From the NCBI RefSeq assembly GCF_005233875.1, contig NZ_SZPZ01000006.1, forward strand, positions 1-64,000: 64,000 bases of DNA, read 5' to 3'. The stretch is from Kribbella jiaozuonensis. GTDB lineage: Bacteria; Actinomycetota; Actinomycetes; Propionibacteriales; Kribbellaceae. Positions 33,284-42,676 of this stretch are shown here, in pieces. A program made the position numbers and the translations under genes. Every line of letters begins with the position of its first letter. The stretch's first letter is position 1. The notes beneath the pieces are model-generated. The model was not told the DNA's origin. It saw nothing but the letters and a program-made list of their open reading frames with translations, and did no database searches.

Positions 33284-34072
33284 ACGCTGGCGCGAGATCT
33301 CGTACAGCACTGCGGTTGCGGCGTTGGCCGCGTTGAGCGAGCTGGCTGAGCCGGTGATGGGGATGCGGACCAGGTGGTCGGCTGCTTCTCTCCACGCCGT
33401 GCTCAGACCGGCCGTCTCGTTGCCGATCAGCAGCAGGACGGGCTGCGTGAAGTCGAAGTCGTAGACGTCGGTCGGCCCGTGCTCATCGGTGCCGACGACA
33501 ACGATCGGCACGGATGAACGTCGTACCCAGTCGAGCACCTCGCGATGGGAAGGTGCGCGTACGGCGGGAACCGCGAACAGCGAGCCCGTCGTCGCGCGGA
33601 CCGCCTTCGGGTCGTACACATCGGCCGCATGTCCGGTGACGATCAGGCCGTCGGCGCCGAACGCGTCCGCGGACCGGATGATCGACCCGATGTTCCCCGG
33701 CCCGGTCGGCCGGTCGAACACGACGCCGAGGAACTCCGGCCCGACCGGGATCCGATCGAGATCGTCGGCGGGCAGCTCGAGTACGGCGATCAGCTCGGGA
33801 TCGTCCTTCTCGCCGAGCTCCGCCAGCAGCTCGGGCGCCATCGCGACCCGCTCGACATCAGGCAGGCGCTGCAGCAACTCGGACGCCCATTTCGACAGCG
33901 GCCGGGAGGCGTCGGTGATCACCGTCCGCACCGGCCAACCGTTGTCTACGGCAACAGAAATCGGCCGGACGCCCTGGACCAGGAACTCGCCGGCGCGCTG
34001 CCGCTTGGTCCGATTGGTCAGCGACGCCTGCCACACCTGGAACCTGGCGTTCCGCGACGAGATCCGTTGCAC
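33266..34072 (-). CDS. SPOUT (TrmH/SpoU) family RNA methyltransferase
   Basis: 268 aa. N-terminal substrate-binding part ends near residue 110; the SPOUT knot domain has all three motifs: FDRPTGPGNIGSIIRSADAFGADGLIV, LLLIGNETAGLS and IPITGSASSLNAANAATAVLYE. These enzymes 2'-O-methylate ribose in tRNA or 23S rRNA. The close spacing (9 bp) to the upstream secreted/membrane protein gene may be fortuitous. Confidence 0.9.
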   Translation of the reverse strand: MQRISSRNARFQVWQASLTNRTKRQRAGEFLVQGVRPISVAVDNGWPVRTVITDASRPLSKWASELLQRLPDVERVAMAPELLAELGEKDDPELIAVLELPADDLDRIPVGPEFLGVVFDRPTGPGNIGSIIRSADAFGADGLIVTGHAADVYDPKAVRATTGSLFAVPAVRAPSHREVLDWVRRSSVPIVVVGTDEHGPTDVYDFDFTQPVLLLIGNETAGLSTAWREAADHLVRIPITGSASSLNAANAATAVLYEISRQRSRAAQ

Positions 34073-34081
34073 AGAACCACC

Positions 34082-35269
34082 TTAGTGGGCACGCCTCCGT
34101 CGTCGGCCGCGGTGCCTGAGCCGGAGCGCGCCCCACAGGATCAACGCCGGCAACCAGAGCACGACCAACCACGGAAGCCGCCACCAGCCCGAGCCGCCGT
34201 CGAGCCTCGGCTGCTCGGGTGCGACCAACGGCCGGGCGGAGGTCGACCAGGCCAGGAACGCATCCCCGATCGGCACCGCCCCGAACACGTACCGCTTGGT
34301 CTTCAGCCCGCTGAACGGCAGCCCGATCAGCTCACCTTCACGCGAGAGCCGGTCGCCGAGCGGATCGTTGTGCACCCGCGCCGCACCCATCGCGACCACT
34401 GTCGCCGACAGACTCATCCCGAGCACCAGCGGCCCGGAGTCGACATCGCCCTTACCGCCGGTGCCCTTCGGGTACTCGCGGACGCCGGCCCCGGTGACGA
34501 ACTTGTCCTTGAAGATCTCGTACTGCGTGCGCGCGAACGTCGGGTCGATGTCGACCAGGAAGCGCTGGATCATCGCCTGCGACGAACCGCGCGCACCCGA
34601 CAGCTGGGGCGCCACCTGGTGTGGCAGCAGCCCGGTCGCTGGATCGAGCTTGGTCTTCGCCATCGTCACCCAGTTCCGGGCGATCTGCCCGAACCGCGGC
34701 GCGATCAACGCGTCGTACTGGCGGAGGGAAGCGATCGCGACAGCCGAGTCGACCGGCCAGGCCTGACCCGGGTACGCCGCGAGGAACGGCGTCTTCGCGG
34801 TCCGGAACGCGGTGGCGAGCTCGACCGACTCGCTGGTGAACGTGTCGAGGTCGGCCGCGTCGGAATGGCCGAGCGCGATCAGACCGCCACGCAGCCAGTT
34901 CGTCCAGCCCGCGTAGAAGACGCCGTACTGCGGTTGCAGCGACGCGTCGAACGGCGCCGTACCGTCGGCGGAGGCGAGTCGGTCGAGGGACCAGCGGACC
35001 TCGGCGGTCGCATCGGCGGACCGTACTGGATCGTCGAGGCCGACCTGGACCCAGCTGAGACCGTAGAGCGCGTTCAGAAAGAAATAGCCTTCCGGAAACT
35101 GTTTCTGCGCGGCCCGATCGGCTCCGCCCGAGATCTCGGCGCGCAGGAACGCCAGCTGTTTCACTACGCCACCGGTGGGATCAAGAACCAGGCGTGCGGT
35201 GCCCACCCCCGCCACCAGAGTGGCGATCACCGCTACGCCGATCACGAGCTTGCGCAGCACCCGCACCAA
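34082..35269 (-). CDS. Membrane-anchored protein with (alpha/alpha)-like extracellular domain
   Basis: 395 aa. One N-terminal membrane helix or signal anchor (LVIGVAVIATLVAGVGTARL), a large soluble domain with W/Y-rich helices (FFLNALYGLSWVQVGLDDP, YAGWTNWLRGGLIALGH, DSGPLVLGMSLSATVVAMGAARVHNDPLGDRL), and a C-terminal helix (WLVVLWLPALILWGALRL) with a basic tail. The helical periodicity recalls glycoside-processing alpha/alpha barrels but no catalytic residue is identifiable. I do not recognise the family. Located between the RNA methylase and the LacI gene on the same strand. Confidence 0.75.
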   Translation of the reverse strand: MVRVLRKLVIGVAVIATLVAGVGTARLVLDPTGGVVKQLAFLRAEISGGADRAAQKQFPEGYFFLNALYGLSWVQVGLDDPVRSADATAEVRWSLDRLASADGTAPFDASLQPQYGVFYAGWTNWLRGGLIALGHSDAADLDTFTSESVELATAFRTAKTPFLAAYPGQAWPVDSAVAIASLRQYDALIAPRFGQIARNWVTMAKTKLDPATGLLPHQVAPQLSGARGSSQAMIQRFLVDIDPTFARTQYEIFKDKFVTGAGVREYPKGTGGKGDVDSGPLVLGMSLSATVVAMGAARVHNDPLGDRLSREGELIGLPFSGLKTKRYVFGAVPIGDAFLAWSTSARPLVAPEQPRLDGGSGWWRLPWLVVLWLPALILWGALRLRHRGRRRRRAH

Positions 35270-35326
35270 TCTAGGGGGCGTTCGGCGACTACTGGGAGTC
35301 GCCGAGGTGACGTTCAGGTGCCCAGG

Positions 35327-36325
35327 TCAGGTGCCCAGCGTCGATTCGCGGGTGATCAGGCGGGTGGGGAGTTCCATCGGGCCGGGATGGGCCGAGCCGG
35401 CGATCGCGTCGAGGAGGAGGTTCGCCGTACGGCGGCCGAGCTCCTCGAGCTCCATGTCGACGGTGGTCAGCGGCGGCCGGCTGGCGAGCGCCATCACCGA
35501 CCAGTTGTCGTAGCCGGTGACCGCGATGTCGTCCGGGACCGAGCGGCTCAGCTCGCGCAGACGGTCGCAGACCCCGCGAGCGATCTGGTCGCTTCCGCAG
35601 GCGATCGCGTCGACGGCGGGTTGCGCGCGCAGCAGTACGTCGACCGCGTGCCGGCCCCAGCGTTCGCTCCACTCGCCGTGCAGCGGCTCGCCGGCGAACG
35701 CGTCGCCCGCGGCCTCGATGGTGGCGGCGGCGCGGACCCGCGCGCTGTGGTGGGAGTCCGGCCCGGTGACGTACGCGATCTTCGAGCGGCCGAGTGACAA
35801 CAGGTGGCGCACGGCCGAGCCGGCGCCGCCGTGGTCGTCGACGATCACCGACGTGTCGTCCGGATCGGTCGACGGGCTGAACGCGTAGATCACCGGGATC
35901 GGTACGTCGATCGGCGCCCGCGGCTCGGTCCGCCGACCCGTGACGATGATGCCGTCGACCCGGCGGGACACCAACGACTTCAGGTAGTGCTGCTCGCGGA
36001 GCGGGTCGTCGCGGGTGTCGCACAGGACGAGCGCCATCTCGCCGGCGCTCAGTGCGTCCTCGGCGCCGAGCATGATCGGGATGCTGAAGCGGCCGGAGCT
36101 GTCGGTGGTGATCAGCCCGACCGTGAAGCTCCGCCCGGACGACAACGCCCGGCCGCGGCTGTCCGGCGTGAATCCGAGCTGCTCGGCGGCCCGGCGTACG
36201 CGCTCGCGGGTCTCCTCGCGGAGCTGGCCGGTGTCGTTGAGCGCCTTCGACGCCGTGCTCGTGGAGACACCCGCCAACGCGGCCACATCGGTGATCCGAG
36301 GCTGCGAGCGCAGTGATGACGCCAT
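35327..36325 (-). CDS. LacI family transcriptional repressor
   Basis: 332 aa. The headpiece is textbook: RITDVAALAGVSTSTASKALNDTGQLREETRERV, hinge RALSSGRSFTVGLI, then a periplasmic-binding-like core (IACGSDQIARG, IAVTGYDNW). AAAGGAG precedes ATG 36325. It is divergent from the GH127/ABC operon and should repress it in the absence of an arabinose-containing inducer; candidate operators lie at 36338-36354 and 36405-36418. Confidence 0.92.
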   Translation of the reverse strand: MASSLRSQPRITDVAALAGVSTSTASKALNDTGQLREETRERVRRAAEQLGFTPDSRGRALSSGRSFTVGLITTDSSGRFSIPIMLGAEDALSAGEMALVLCDTRDDPLREQHYLKSLVSRRVDGIIVTGRRTEPRAPIDVPIPVIYAFSPSTDPDDTSVIVDDHGGAGSAVRHLLSLGRSKIAYVTGPDSHHSARVRAAATIEAAGDAFAGEPLHGEWSERWGRHAVDVLLRAQPAVDAIACGSDQIARGVCDRLRELSRSVPDDIAVTGYDNWSVMALASRPPLTTVDMELEELGRRTANLLLDAIAGSAHPGPMELPTRLITRESTLGT

Positions 36326-36337
36326 CCGGCAACTCCT

Positions 36338-36354
36338 TTCCGGGGTTTCCGGAA
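36338..36354. promoter_or_regulatory. Inverted repeat near the LacI gene start
   Basis: TTCCGG (36338-36343) and CCGGAA (36349-36354) form a palindrome spaced by five bases, just upstream of the LacI ATG. Possible autoregulatory site. Confidence 0.3.
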
Positions 36355-36369
36355 GTCTAGCCCCAAGGG

Positions 36370-36418
36370 TTGACGTTGTGCTGCAGCGGCTCTACCTTCG
36401 TGCAGGAAAACGTGTTCC
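36370..36418 (+). promoter_or_regulatory. Promoter and LacI-type operator of the GH127 operon
   Basis: TTGACG (36370-36375) and, 18 bp on, TACCTT (36394-36399) form a plausible -35/-10 pair. The palindrome GGAAAACGTGTTCC (36405-36418), centred on CG as in LacI-family operators, starts 5 bp after the -10, where bound repressor would block initiation. Confidence 0.55.
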
Positions 36419-36449
36419 CGATTTTCCTAAACTTCAGGAGACACGCGAT

Positions 36450-38276
36450 ATGAGCGCAGCCCCCCGCAGCCCGGCCGCCAGCACCAAGGGGCGCCGCCGC
36501 CCGCTCGGACTCGGCCAGGCCACGATCACCGGTGGCTTCTGGGCGCCACGGCAGACCCGCAACGGTCTGGACGCGATCCCCAGCGGCCAGGACCAGCTCG
36601 AGAAGGCCGGCAACCTGCAGAACCTCCGCCTCGCCGCGGGGATCGGCGAGGGCGAGGCGATCGGCCCGATCTTCGCCGACTCCGACGTCTACAAGTGGCT
36701 CGAGGCCGCGGCCTGGGAGTACGGGCGCAACCCTGACGAGGACCTGCTCAAGCGCATCCGCGACCTGACCGCGGTGGTCGCGGCCGCGCAGCGCGAGGAC
36801 GGGTACCTCGACTCGGTCGTCCAGCTCCGGTACGGCGACGAGGGCCGGTACCAGCAGCTCGTCTGGAGCCACGAGCACTACTGCGCCGGCCACCTGATCC
36901 AGGCCGCGGTCGCGCAGGTCCGCTGCACCGGCGATACCGCTCTGCTCGACGTCGCAACCAAGCTCGCGGATCATCTGGTCGCGACGTTCGGCGACGGCAA
37001 GACCGTTGACGTCGACGGTCACCCGGTCATCGAGATGGCCCTGGTCGAGCTTTATCGAGAAACGGGTACGGCGGCGTACCTCGACCTGGCCAAGTGGTTC
37101 GTCGAGGCGCGCGGTCACGGGATCATCGAGAACCACGGCCACTCGCCGACGTACTTCTCCGACCGCGTCCCGGTCCGCGAGGCGACCACGGTCGAGGGGC
37201 ACTCGGTCCGCGCGGTCTACCTTGCCGCGGGCGCGACCGACGTCGCGCTGGAGACCGACGACGCCGAGCTGCTCGAGGCGCTGAAGCGGCAGTTCGACCA
37301 CATGTGGTCGACCAAGACGTACGTCACCGGTGGTCTCGGTGCGCGTTGGGAGGGCGAGGCGTTCGGCGACGAGTACGAGCTGCCGACGGACCGCGCGTAC
37401 GCCGAGACGTGTGCGGCGATCGGCGGGATCCAGTGGGCGTGGCGGATGCTGCTGGCGACGGGCGAGGCGTCGTACGCGGACGCGATCGAGCGGATGCTCT
37501 ACAACGGGTTTCTCGCAGGTGTGTCGCTGTCGGGTACGGAGTACTTCTATGTGAACCCGCTGCAGCTGCGCGGGGCGGCGCACCCGGACAACGGACGGAG
37601 CCCGGCGCACGGTCGGCGCGGCTGGTTCGACTGCGCCTGCTGCCCGCCGAACATCATGCGCACGCTGTCGAGCCTCGACGGCTACCTGGCGACCACCACC
37701 GACGACGCCATCCAGATCCACCAGTACGCAACCGGTGTGATCGGCGATCTGCAGGTGGAGACCGCCTACCCGTGGGACGGCACGGTCCGCATCACGGCTC
37801 CGAAACCGACCGTTGTCGAACTCCGCATTCCTGCGTGGGCAGAAGGTGCCACCGTCAACGGCGAGCCCGCCGAACCCGGCACGTACGCCCGCGTCACCGG
37901 CACCGATATCAACCTCCAGCTACCGCTGCAGCCCAGGGTGGTCGGCGCAGATCCCCGGATCGACGCGGTTCGCGGCTGTGTTGCTCTCGAGCGTGGTCCG
38001 CTCGTGTACGCCGTCGAGCAGGCGGACAACTCCGCGAACGTGGACGACGTACATCTGTTGCCCGAGGCACCTACTGCTGAGACTTCGGAGCTTCTGGACG
38101 GGGTGACTGTGCTGAGAGCCCAGGGACGTGTTGGGGTTGGACATCAACCCGGCTGGTCCTTCCGGCCCGGGGTCGAGGACGCCACCGGTGACGAGGTCGA
38201 GGTCGTGGCGGTGCCGTATTACGCGTGGGCGAACCGGGAGATCGGTGCCATGCGTGTCTGGCTGCCCAGGGGCTGA
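36450..38276 (+). CDS. GH127 beta-L-arabinofuranosidase family protein
   Basis: 608 aa from ATG 36450 with CAGGAG nine bases upstream. GH127 (DUF1680) features: ITGGFWAPRQTRN near the start, an (alpha/alpha)6 barrel with WSHEHYCAGHLIQAAVA and YVTGGLGARWEGEAFGDEYELP, and the Cys cluster CACCPPNIMRTL (about 394-405) that binds zinc and supplies the nucleophilic cysteine. No signal peptide, so it acts in the cytosol on imported beta-L-arabinofuranosyl oligosaccharides. First gene of an operon with a sugar ABC importer 2 bp downstream. Confidence 0.9.
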   Translation: MSAAPRSPAASTKGRRRPLGLGQATITGGFWAPRQTRNGLDAIPSGQDQLEKAGNLQNLRLAAGIGEGEAIGPIFADSDVYKWLEAAAWEYGRNPDEDLLKRIRDLTAVVAAAQREDGYLDSVVQLRYGDEGRYQQLVWSHEHYCAGHLIQAAVAQVRCTGDTALLDVATKLADHLVATFGDGKTVDVDGHPVIEMALVELYRETGTAAYLDLAKWFVEARGHGIIENHGHSPTYFSDRVPVREATTVEGHSVRAVYLAAGATDVALETDDAELLEALKRQFDHMWSTKTYVTGGLGARWEGEAFGDEYELPTDRAYAETCAAIGGIQWAWRMLLATGEASYADAIERMLYNGFLAGVSLSGTEYFYVNPLQLRGAAHPDNGRSPAHGRRGWFDCACCPPNIMRTLSSLDGYLATTTDDAIQIHQYATGVIGDLQVETAYPWDGTVRITAPKPTVVELRIPAWAEGATVNGEPAEPGTYARVTGTDINLQLPLQPRVVGADPRIDAVRGCVALERGPLVYAVEQADNSANVDDVHLLPEAPTAETSELLDGVTVLRAQGRVGVGHQPGWSFRPGVEDATGDEVEVVAVPYYAWANREIGAMRVWLPRG

Positions 38277-38278
38277 TC

Positions 38279-39589
38279 GTGGTCACGCGTCGGCAGTTCC
38301 TCGGCCTCGCGGCCGGAGCGACCACGGCCGGTCTGCTTCCGGGCTGCAGCTCGGTCCTGCCCGAACCCGACGTCCAGGCGGCGGGTTTCGGGCAGGAGGC
38401 CACCGGCACCGTGCAGGTGTGGTGCCGGGCGGCGACCCAGACCGGTCTGACGGACCTGGTGAAGAAGTTCAACGCGTCCCAGGACCGGCTCACGGTCGAG
38501 CTGACGCCGGTCCTGGACGCGCAGTACGTGACCAAGCTGGCGACCGCGATCCGCGGCCGGAGTGTGCCGGACCTGGTCGACATCGACGACATCAACTCGA
38601 TGCTGTTCATCTACCGCGACGCGTTCACCGACCTGACCGAACCGCTGGCCGCGCTGGACTTCCGGGACAAACTCAGCCCGGGCCACCTGCGGCTGGCGAC
38701 GAAGGACGAGCGTGTGTACGGCGTTCCGTACCTCGCCGACAACTCGATGTTCTGGTTCAACACCGAGCTGTGCGACCGCGCCGACGTCGATCCGGACGAG
38801 GCGGTGAAGTCGTTCGACAACCTGCTCGACGCGGCCCGGAAGCTCCGCAAGCTCGGCGACGACATCTACGCGTGGAGCTTCCCGGCGAACAGCCCGGGCG
38901 CGCTCGGTTTCGTCGTACAGCCGATGATCTGGGCCGCCGACACCGACCTGATCCAGGGCACGATCGGCAGCCAGTCCGGGCACATCGTCGGGAACGACGT
39001 GGTGCAGCGGATGCTCGAGCTGCACCGGCAGTTGTGGGTCGACGGATTGGTGCCGAGGGCAAACTTCTCCGACGACGCGTCCCGGTGGGGCAGCGACTTC
39101 CGGGCCGGCAAGGTCGGCATCTTCCCGTCGAACTACAGCGTGGTCGTGTCGGCGTCCGACGACGCGTTCCACAAGAAGGTCACGCCGCGGCTGTTGTCCG
39201 GGCCGGACGGCGGTGCGGCGTTCTTCGACGGCGGCGACAACATGTGTATCCCACGCGGCGCTCGCAATGCATCGGGGGCGTGGGAGTTCGTGCGGTTCGC
39301 GCTGGATCTGCCGCAACAGATCGATCTGCCGGCCGGTGGGTACACGCCGGTACGGTCCGATGCGCGGACCCCGGAGTTCGCGAAGAAGTACCCGTTGGCG
39401 ACGCTGCCGCTGGAGCGCATCCAGGAGGGGTACGCGCCGACCACGCTGTCCTACAACCTCCTCTACAACCAGCCGGACGGGCCGTGGCTGCAGATGTTCC
39501 GCCGCGCGGTGTTCGACGGCGAACTGGAGGCCGCGATGAAGGAAGCCCAGCAGAACTACGACCGAATTCTGAAGCAGGGGCAGGCATGA
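38279..39589 (+). CDS. Sugar ABC transporter substrate-binding lipoprotein
   Basis: 436 aa, GTG 38279 only 2 bp after the GH127 stop. Tat-like RRQFLGLAAGATTAGLLPGCSS with a lipobox (LLPGC) marks a lipoprotein; the rest is a family-1 sugar-binding protein (TGTVQVWCRA, KLATAIRGRSVPDLVDIDD, VPYLADNSMFWFNTELC). It should bind arabinose-containing oligosaccharides for the two permeases that follow after a 76-bp gap. Confidence 0.9.
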   Translation: MVTRRQFLGLAAGATTAGLLPGCSSVLPEPDVQAAGFGQEATGTVQVWCRAATQTGLTDLVKKFNASQDRLTVELTPVLDAQYVTKLATAIRGRSVPDLVDIDDINSMLFIYRDAFTDLTEPLAALDFRDKLSPGHLRLATKDERVYGVPYLADNSMFWFNTELCDRADVDPDEAVKSFDNLLDAARKLRKLGDDIYAWSFPANSPGALGFVVQPMIWAADTDLIQGTIGSQSGHIVGNDVVQRMLELHRQLWVDGLVPRANFSDDASRWGSDFRAGKVGIFPSNYSVVVSASDDAFHKKVTPRLLSGPDGGAAFFDGGDNMCIPRGARNASGAWEFVRFALDLPQQIDLPAGGYTPVRSDARTPEFAKKYPLATLPLERIQEGYAPTTLSYNLLYNQPDGPWLQMFRRAVFDGELEAAMKEAQQNYDRILKQGQA

Positions 39590-39665
39590 ACGAGCGTAGC
39601 GAGTTCATCATTCAACACTGCGTACCTCGTGCCTCATCGGCGCCCGGAGCGAAGCGAGGACGACG

Positions 39666-40547
39666 ATGAGTTTGCCGCGATCGTTGACGCACCCGGGACG
39701 AACCGGGCTGTTGTTGGTCACCCCCGCGGTTCTCTTCGTCGGCGTCTTCGTACTGGTGCCGCTCGGGTTCGCGTTGGTGATCTCGCTGACCAACTGGCCG
39801 TTGATCGGCTCGGTGAAGTTCAGCGGACTGAAGAACTACACCGCGATCGTCTCCGACGCCGCGTTCGCCAAGTCCGTTCTCTACACCTTGCTGTACACGG
39901 TCATCGTGACCGGGCCGATCCTGGTGCTCGGCTACGCGCTAGCAGTCCTGGTACGCCGTAAGCGCCGCGGCTCCACGCTGTTGCGTACGGTCTTCTTCCT
40001 CCCGTTCGTCGTCGGGCTGTCGACGCTCAGCTTCGTCACGGTCCTCGAGGCGCAGCCGGAGAGCGGCGTGATCAACATCGTGCTGAAGAAGCTCGGCATC
40101 ACCGACGGTACGACGGCCTGGCTGGTGGACGGACCGCTCGCCACCGGGCTGATCTGCGTGCTGGTGATCTGGGCGGTCAGCGGACTGACGATGATGCTGC
40201 TGATGGCCGGCATGCAGGCGATCCCGCGGGAGTACTACGAGTCGGCCGAGCTGGACGGCGCCGGCTGGTGGAAGACCGAGCGGGAGATCACGATCCCGAT
40301 CCTGCGACGGACGATCGCGATGGCCGTGATCATCTCGGTGATCGGCTCGCTGCTCGCGTTCTCGCAGTTCTACATCCTGACCCGCGGCGGCCCGGGTACC
40401 GACACCACGACGGTGGTCCAGTACATCTACAACCGGGCCTTCGTTCAGCTGCAGCTCGGTGCCGCGACCGCGCTGTCGATCGTGCTCGTCATCGTGGTCG
40501 GCCTCGTCACCGCCGCCCAGTTCCGGCTGCTTCGGGAGAAGGACTGA
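39666..40547 (+). CDS. Sugar ABC transporter permease (MalF-like)
   Basis: 293 aa with six predicted helices and the EAA loop YYESAELDGAGWWKTEREITIPILRR. First of two permeases of a carbohydrate importer; stop and next start overlap (TGATG). ATG 39666 is preceded by AGCGAGGACGACG, a moderate ribosome site. Confidence 0.92.
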   Translation: MSLPRSLTHPGRTGLLLVTPAVLFVGVFVLVPLGFALVISLTNWPLIGSVKFSGLKNYTAIVSDAAFAKSVLYTLLYTVIVTGPILVLGYALAVLVRRKRRGSTLLRTVFFLPFVVGLSTLSFVTVLEAQPESGVINIVLKKLGITDGTTAWLVDGPLATGLICVLVIWAVSGLTMMLLMAGMQAIPREYYESAELDGAGWWKTEREITIPILRRTIAMAVIISVIGSLLAFSQFYILTRGGPGTDTTTVVQYIYNRAFVQLQLGAATALSIVLVIVVGLVTAAQFRLLREKD

Positions 40548-41377
40548 TGAGACTCAAGAACACCTTCTACGTCATCGGCGGTAGCGGCGCGTTCCTGGTC
40601 TTCGCCGTACCGTTGCTGTGGGCACTCTTCCGCTCGGTGCAACCGAACGATGTGATCGTCGCGGCTCCGAACGCATCGACGTTCTTCCATCTGACCTGGG
40701 GCAACTTCCGGACGTTGATCGAGGGACCGGGCAACTTGATCCGGGCCGTCGGCAACAGCTTGATCGTTGCTCTGAGCACCGCGATCTTGACGGCGCTGCT
40801 GGCGACGTTCGCCGGCTACGGCTTCGCGCGGTTCCGCTTCCGCAGTGCGCCGGTGCTGTTCGCGCTCGTGGTCGTCTCGATGATGATCCCGTTCCAGGCG
40901 ATCCTGACCCCGCTCTACCTGGAGATGAACACCCTCCGGCTCACCGACAGCCTCTTCGGCCTCGTGCTGTTCTACACCACGGTCAACCTGCCGTTCGGCG
41001 TCTTCGTGATGCGCAACTCCTTCGCCTCGGTCCCGGTCGAGCTCGAGGACTCCGCCCACGTCGACGGCTGCGGAACATTCCGGATGCTCGGCTCGGTCCT
41101 CCGGCCACTCATCATGCCCGGCGCCGCCACCGTCGCCCTCTACGCTTTCCTGGCCGCCTGGACCGAGTTCCTGGGCGCGCTCACTTTCCTGACCAAGGAC
41201 GAGCTGTACACGTTGCCGGTCGCGTTGGTGAACGTCCAGGCAGGCGCCTACGGCGAGATCAACTTCGGCTCGCTCGTCGCGGGGGCCGTGATCGCGATGA
41301 TTCCGTGCGTGGTGCTGTACGTCGGGCTGCAGCGGTTCTATGTGAGTGGACTCGCCTCCGGCGCTGTCAAAGGCTAG
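40547..41377 (+). CDS. Sugar ABC transporter permease (MalG-like)
   Basis: 276 aa from ATG 40547, overlapping the previous stop. Six helices and EAA loop VELEDSAHVDGCGTFRMLGSVLRPLI. No ATPase gene follows, so the importer probably borrows a shared MsiK-type ATPase encoded elsewhere, as is usual in actinobacteria. Its 3' end overlaps the convergent TerC gene by 11 bp. Confidence 0.92.
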   Translation: MRLKNTFYVIGGSGAFLVFAVPLLWALFRSVQPNDVIVAAPNASTFFHLTWGNFRTLIEGPGNLIRAVGNSLIVALSTAILTALLATFAGYGFARFRFRSAPVLFALVVVSMMIPFQAILTPLYLEMNTLRLTDSLFGLVLFYTTVNLPFGVFVMRNSFASVPVELEDSAHVDGCGTFRMLGSVLRPLIMPGAATVALYAFLAAWTEFLGALTFLTKDELYTLPVALVNVQAGAYGEINFGSLVAGAVIAMIPCVVLYVGLQRFYVSGLASGAVKG

Positions 41378-42575
41378 GGCGGATCTCGTGGTCGGCGTGG
41401 GCGGCGGCGTGGGCCTCGCCGACCTCGCGGCAGAGGGCCATCAGGTCGGCTTCGTTCAGGACGTGCTGCTTGGCCTTCGGACCCAGTTCGGTGATGTGGT
41501 CGCGGGCGCGGAGGAGGCGTTGGAAGACGCGTTCGCGCTCGTCCGGGTCGTCGGTGTACTCGGGGTCGAGGTACGCGTTCGCGTCGCGGCGGATGTGGGC
41601 CATCGCGGTCTGCGTCCGGCCGCGGGTACTGAACAGTGAGGCGAAGATCGTGATCAGCAGGACGACCAGGATCACCGCCAGCGAGAGGCCGGTGCTGATC
41701 TCGACCACCTCGACTGGCTCGCCGCCGTTCACGAACGGCAGGTTGTTCTCGTGCAGTGCGTGCAGGATCAGCTTCGCGCCGATGAACATCAGGATCGCGG
41801 CCAGCCCGAACGACAGGTAGATCAGCCGGTCCAGTAGGCCGTCGAGCAGGAAGAACAGTTGCCGCAGGCCGAGCAGGCTGAACGCGGTCGCGGTGAACAC
41901 GACGTACACGTTCTGGGTCAGGCCGAAGATCGCCGGGATCGAGTCGAGCGCGAACAGCAGGTCGGTGGCGCCGATCGCGACCATCACCAGCAGCATCGGC
42001 GTCAGCATCCGGCGGCCGTCGACCACCGTGGTCAGCCGGTCCCCGTCGTACTCCTCGCTGGTCCGGAACAGCCGGCGGGCCAGCCGTACGACGATGTTCT
42101 GCGCCTGGTGCGACTCCTCGGTCTCCGGCTTGAGCATGTTGCCGGCGGTCAGCAGCAGCGCGACCCCGAACAGGTAGAACACCCAGGAGAACGTGTTCAG
42201 CAGCGCGGAGCCGGCGAAGATGAACGCGGCCCGGGCGATCAGGCTGACCACGATCCCGACCAGCAGCACCTTCTGCTGGTTCTCCCGCGGCACCCGGAAG
42301 CCGGTCATGATGATCAGGAACACGAACAGGTTGTCGACCGAGAGCGCCTTCTCCGTGACGTACCCGGCGAAGTACTCCGAACCCATCTCGGTGCCGCCGA
42401 TGACGAGCGTGCCGAGACCGAACAGCACCGCGATCCCGACGTACAGCGCGGACCAGACCGCGGCTTCGCGCAACGTCGGGACGTGCGCCGACCGGACGTG
42501 GAAGAAGTAGTCGAACAGCAGCAGGCCGACGATCGCGACCAAGGTCAGCACCCAGACCAGCGGGGACACCGTCAT
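41367..42575 (-). CDS. TerC family integral membrane protein
   Basis: 402 aa from ATG 42575. About nine membrane helices; TerC marks include FAGYVTEKALSVDNLFVF and ATDLLFALDSIPAIFGLTQ with the conserved Asp pairs in the membrane, and a cytosolic tail rich in Arg/His. TerC proteins export metal ions such as Mn2+ during loading of exported proteins or confer tellurite resistance. Divergent from a TetR gene 101 bp away. No yybP-ykoY-type leader is apparent in that gap. Confidence 0.92.
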   Translation of the reverse strand: MTVSPLVWVLTLVAIVGLLLFDYFFHVRSAHVPTLREAAVWSALYVGIAVLFGLGTLVIGGTEMGSEYFAGYVTEKALSVDNLFVFLIIMTGFRVPRENQQKVLLVGIVVSLIARAAFIFAGSALLNTFSWVFYLFGVALLLTAGNMLKPETEESHQAQNIVVRLARRLFRTSEEYDGDRLTTVVDGRRMLTPMLLVMVAIGATDLLFALDSIPAIFGLTQNVYVVFTATAFSLLGLRQLFFLLDGLLDRLIYLSFGLAAILMFIGAKLILHALHENNLPFVNGGEPVEVVEISTGLSLAVILVVLLITIFASLFSTRGRTQTAMAHIRRDANAYLDPEYTDDPDERERVFQRLLRARDHITELGPKAKQHVLNEADLMALCREVGEAHAAAHADHEIRPSL

Positions 42576-42626
42576 GTCGTAACCCAACCATGGCCGGCTG
42601 GTGGGATTCCCGGGTTGGGATGAAAT

Positions 42627-42657
42627 TGCCTAAAAGGCATCTTTGCTCTTTCGGCAA
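42627..42657. promoter_or_regulatory. Candidate TetR operator
   Basis: TGCCT-AAA-AGGCA (42627-42639) is a perfect short palindrome, and GGCAA at 42653-42657 mirrors the TTGCC at 42626-42630. It sits upstream of the TetR gene and between the divergent TerC and TetR starts. Confidence 0.45.
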
Positions 42658-42676
42658 CTTCTGCTACGGTCGTGTC

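Noticed and set aside
33545..35797. 750-aa open frame antisense to the RNA methylase and the membrane protein
   Set aside because: Shadow of two real genes; composition unlike a protein.
42576..42676. yybP-ykoY manganese riboswitch before TerC
   Set aside because: Only 101 bp are available, they include a TetR-like operator, and the conserved loop sequences are absent.
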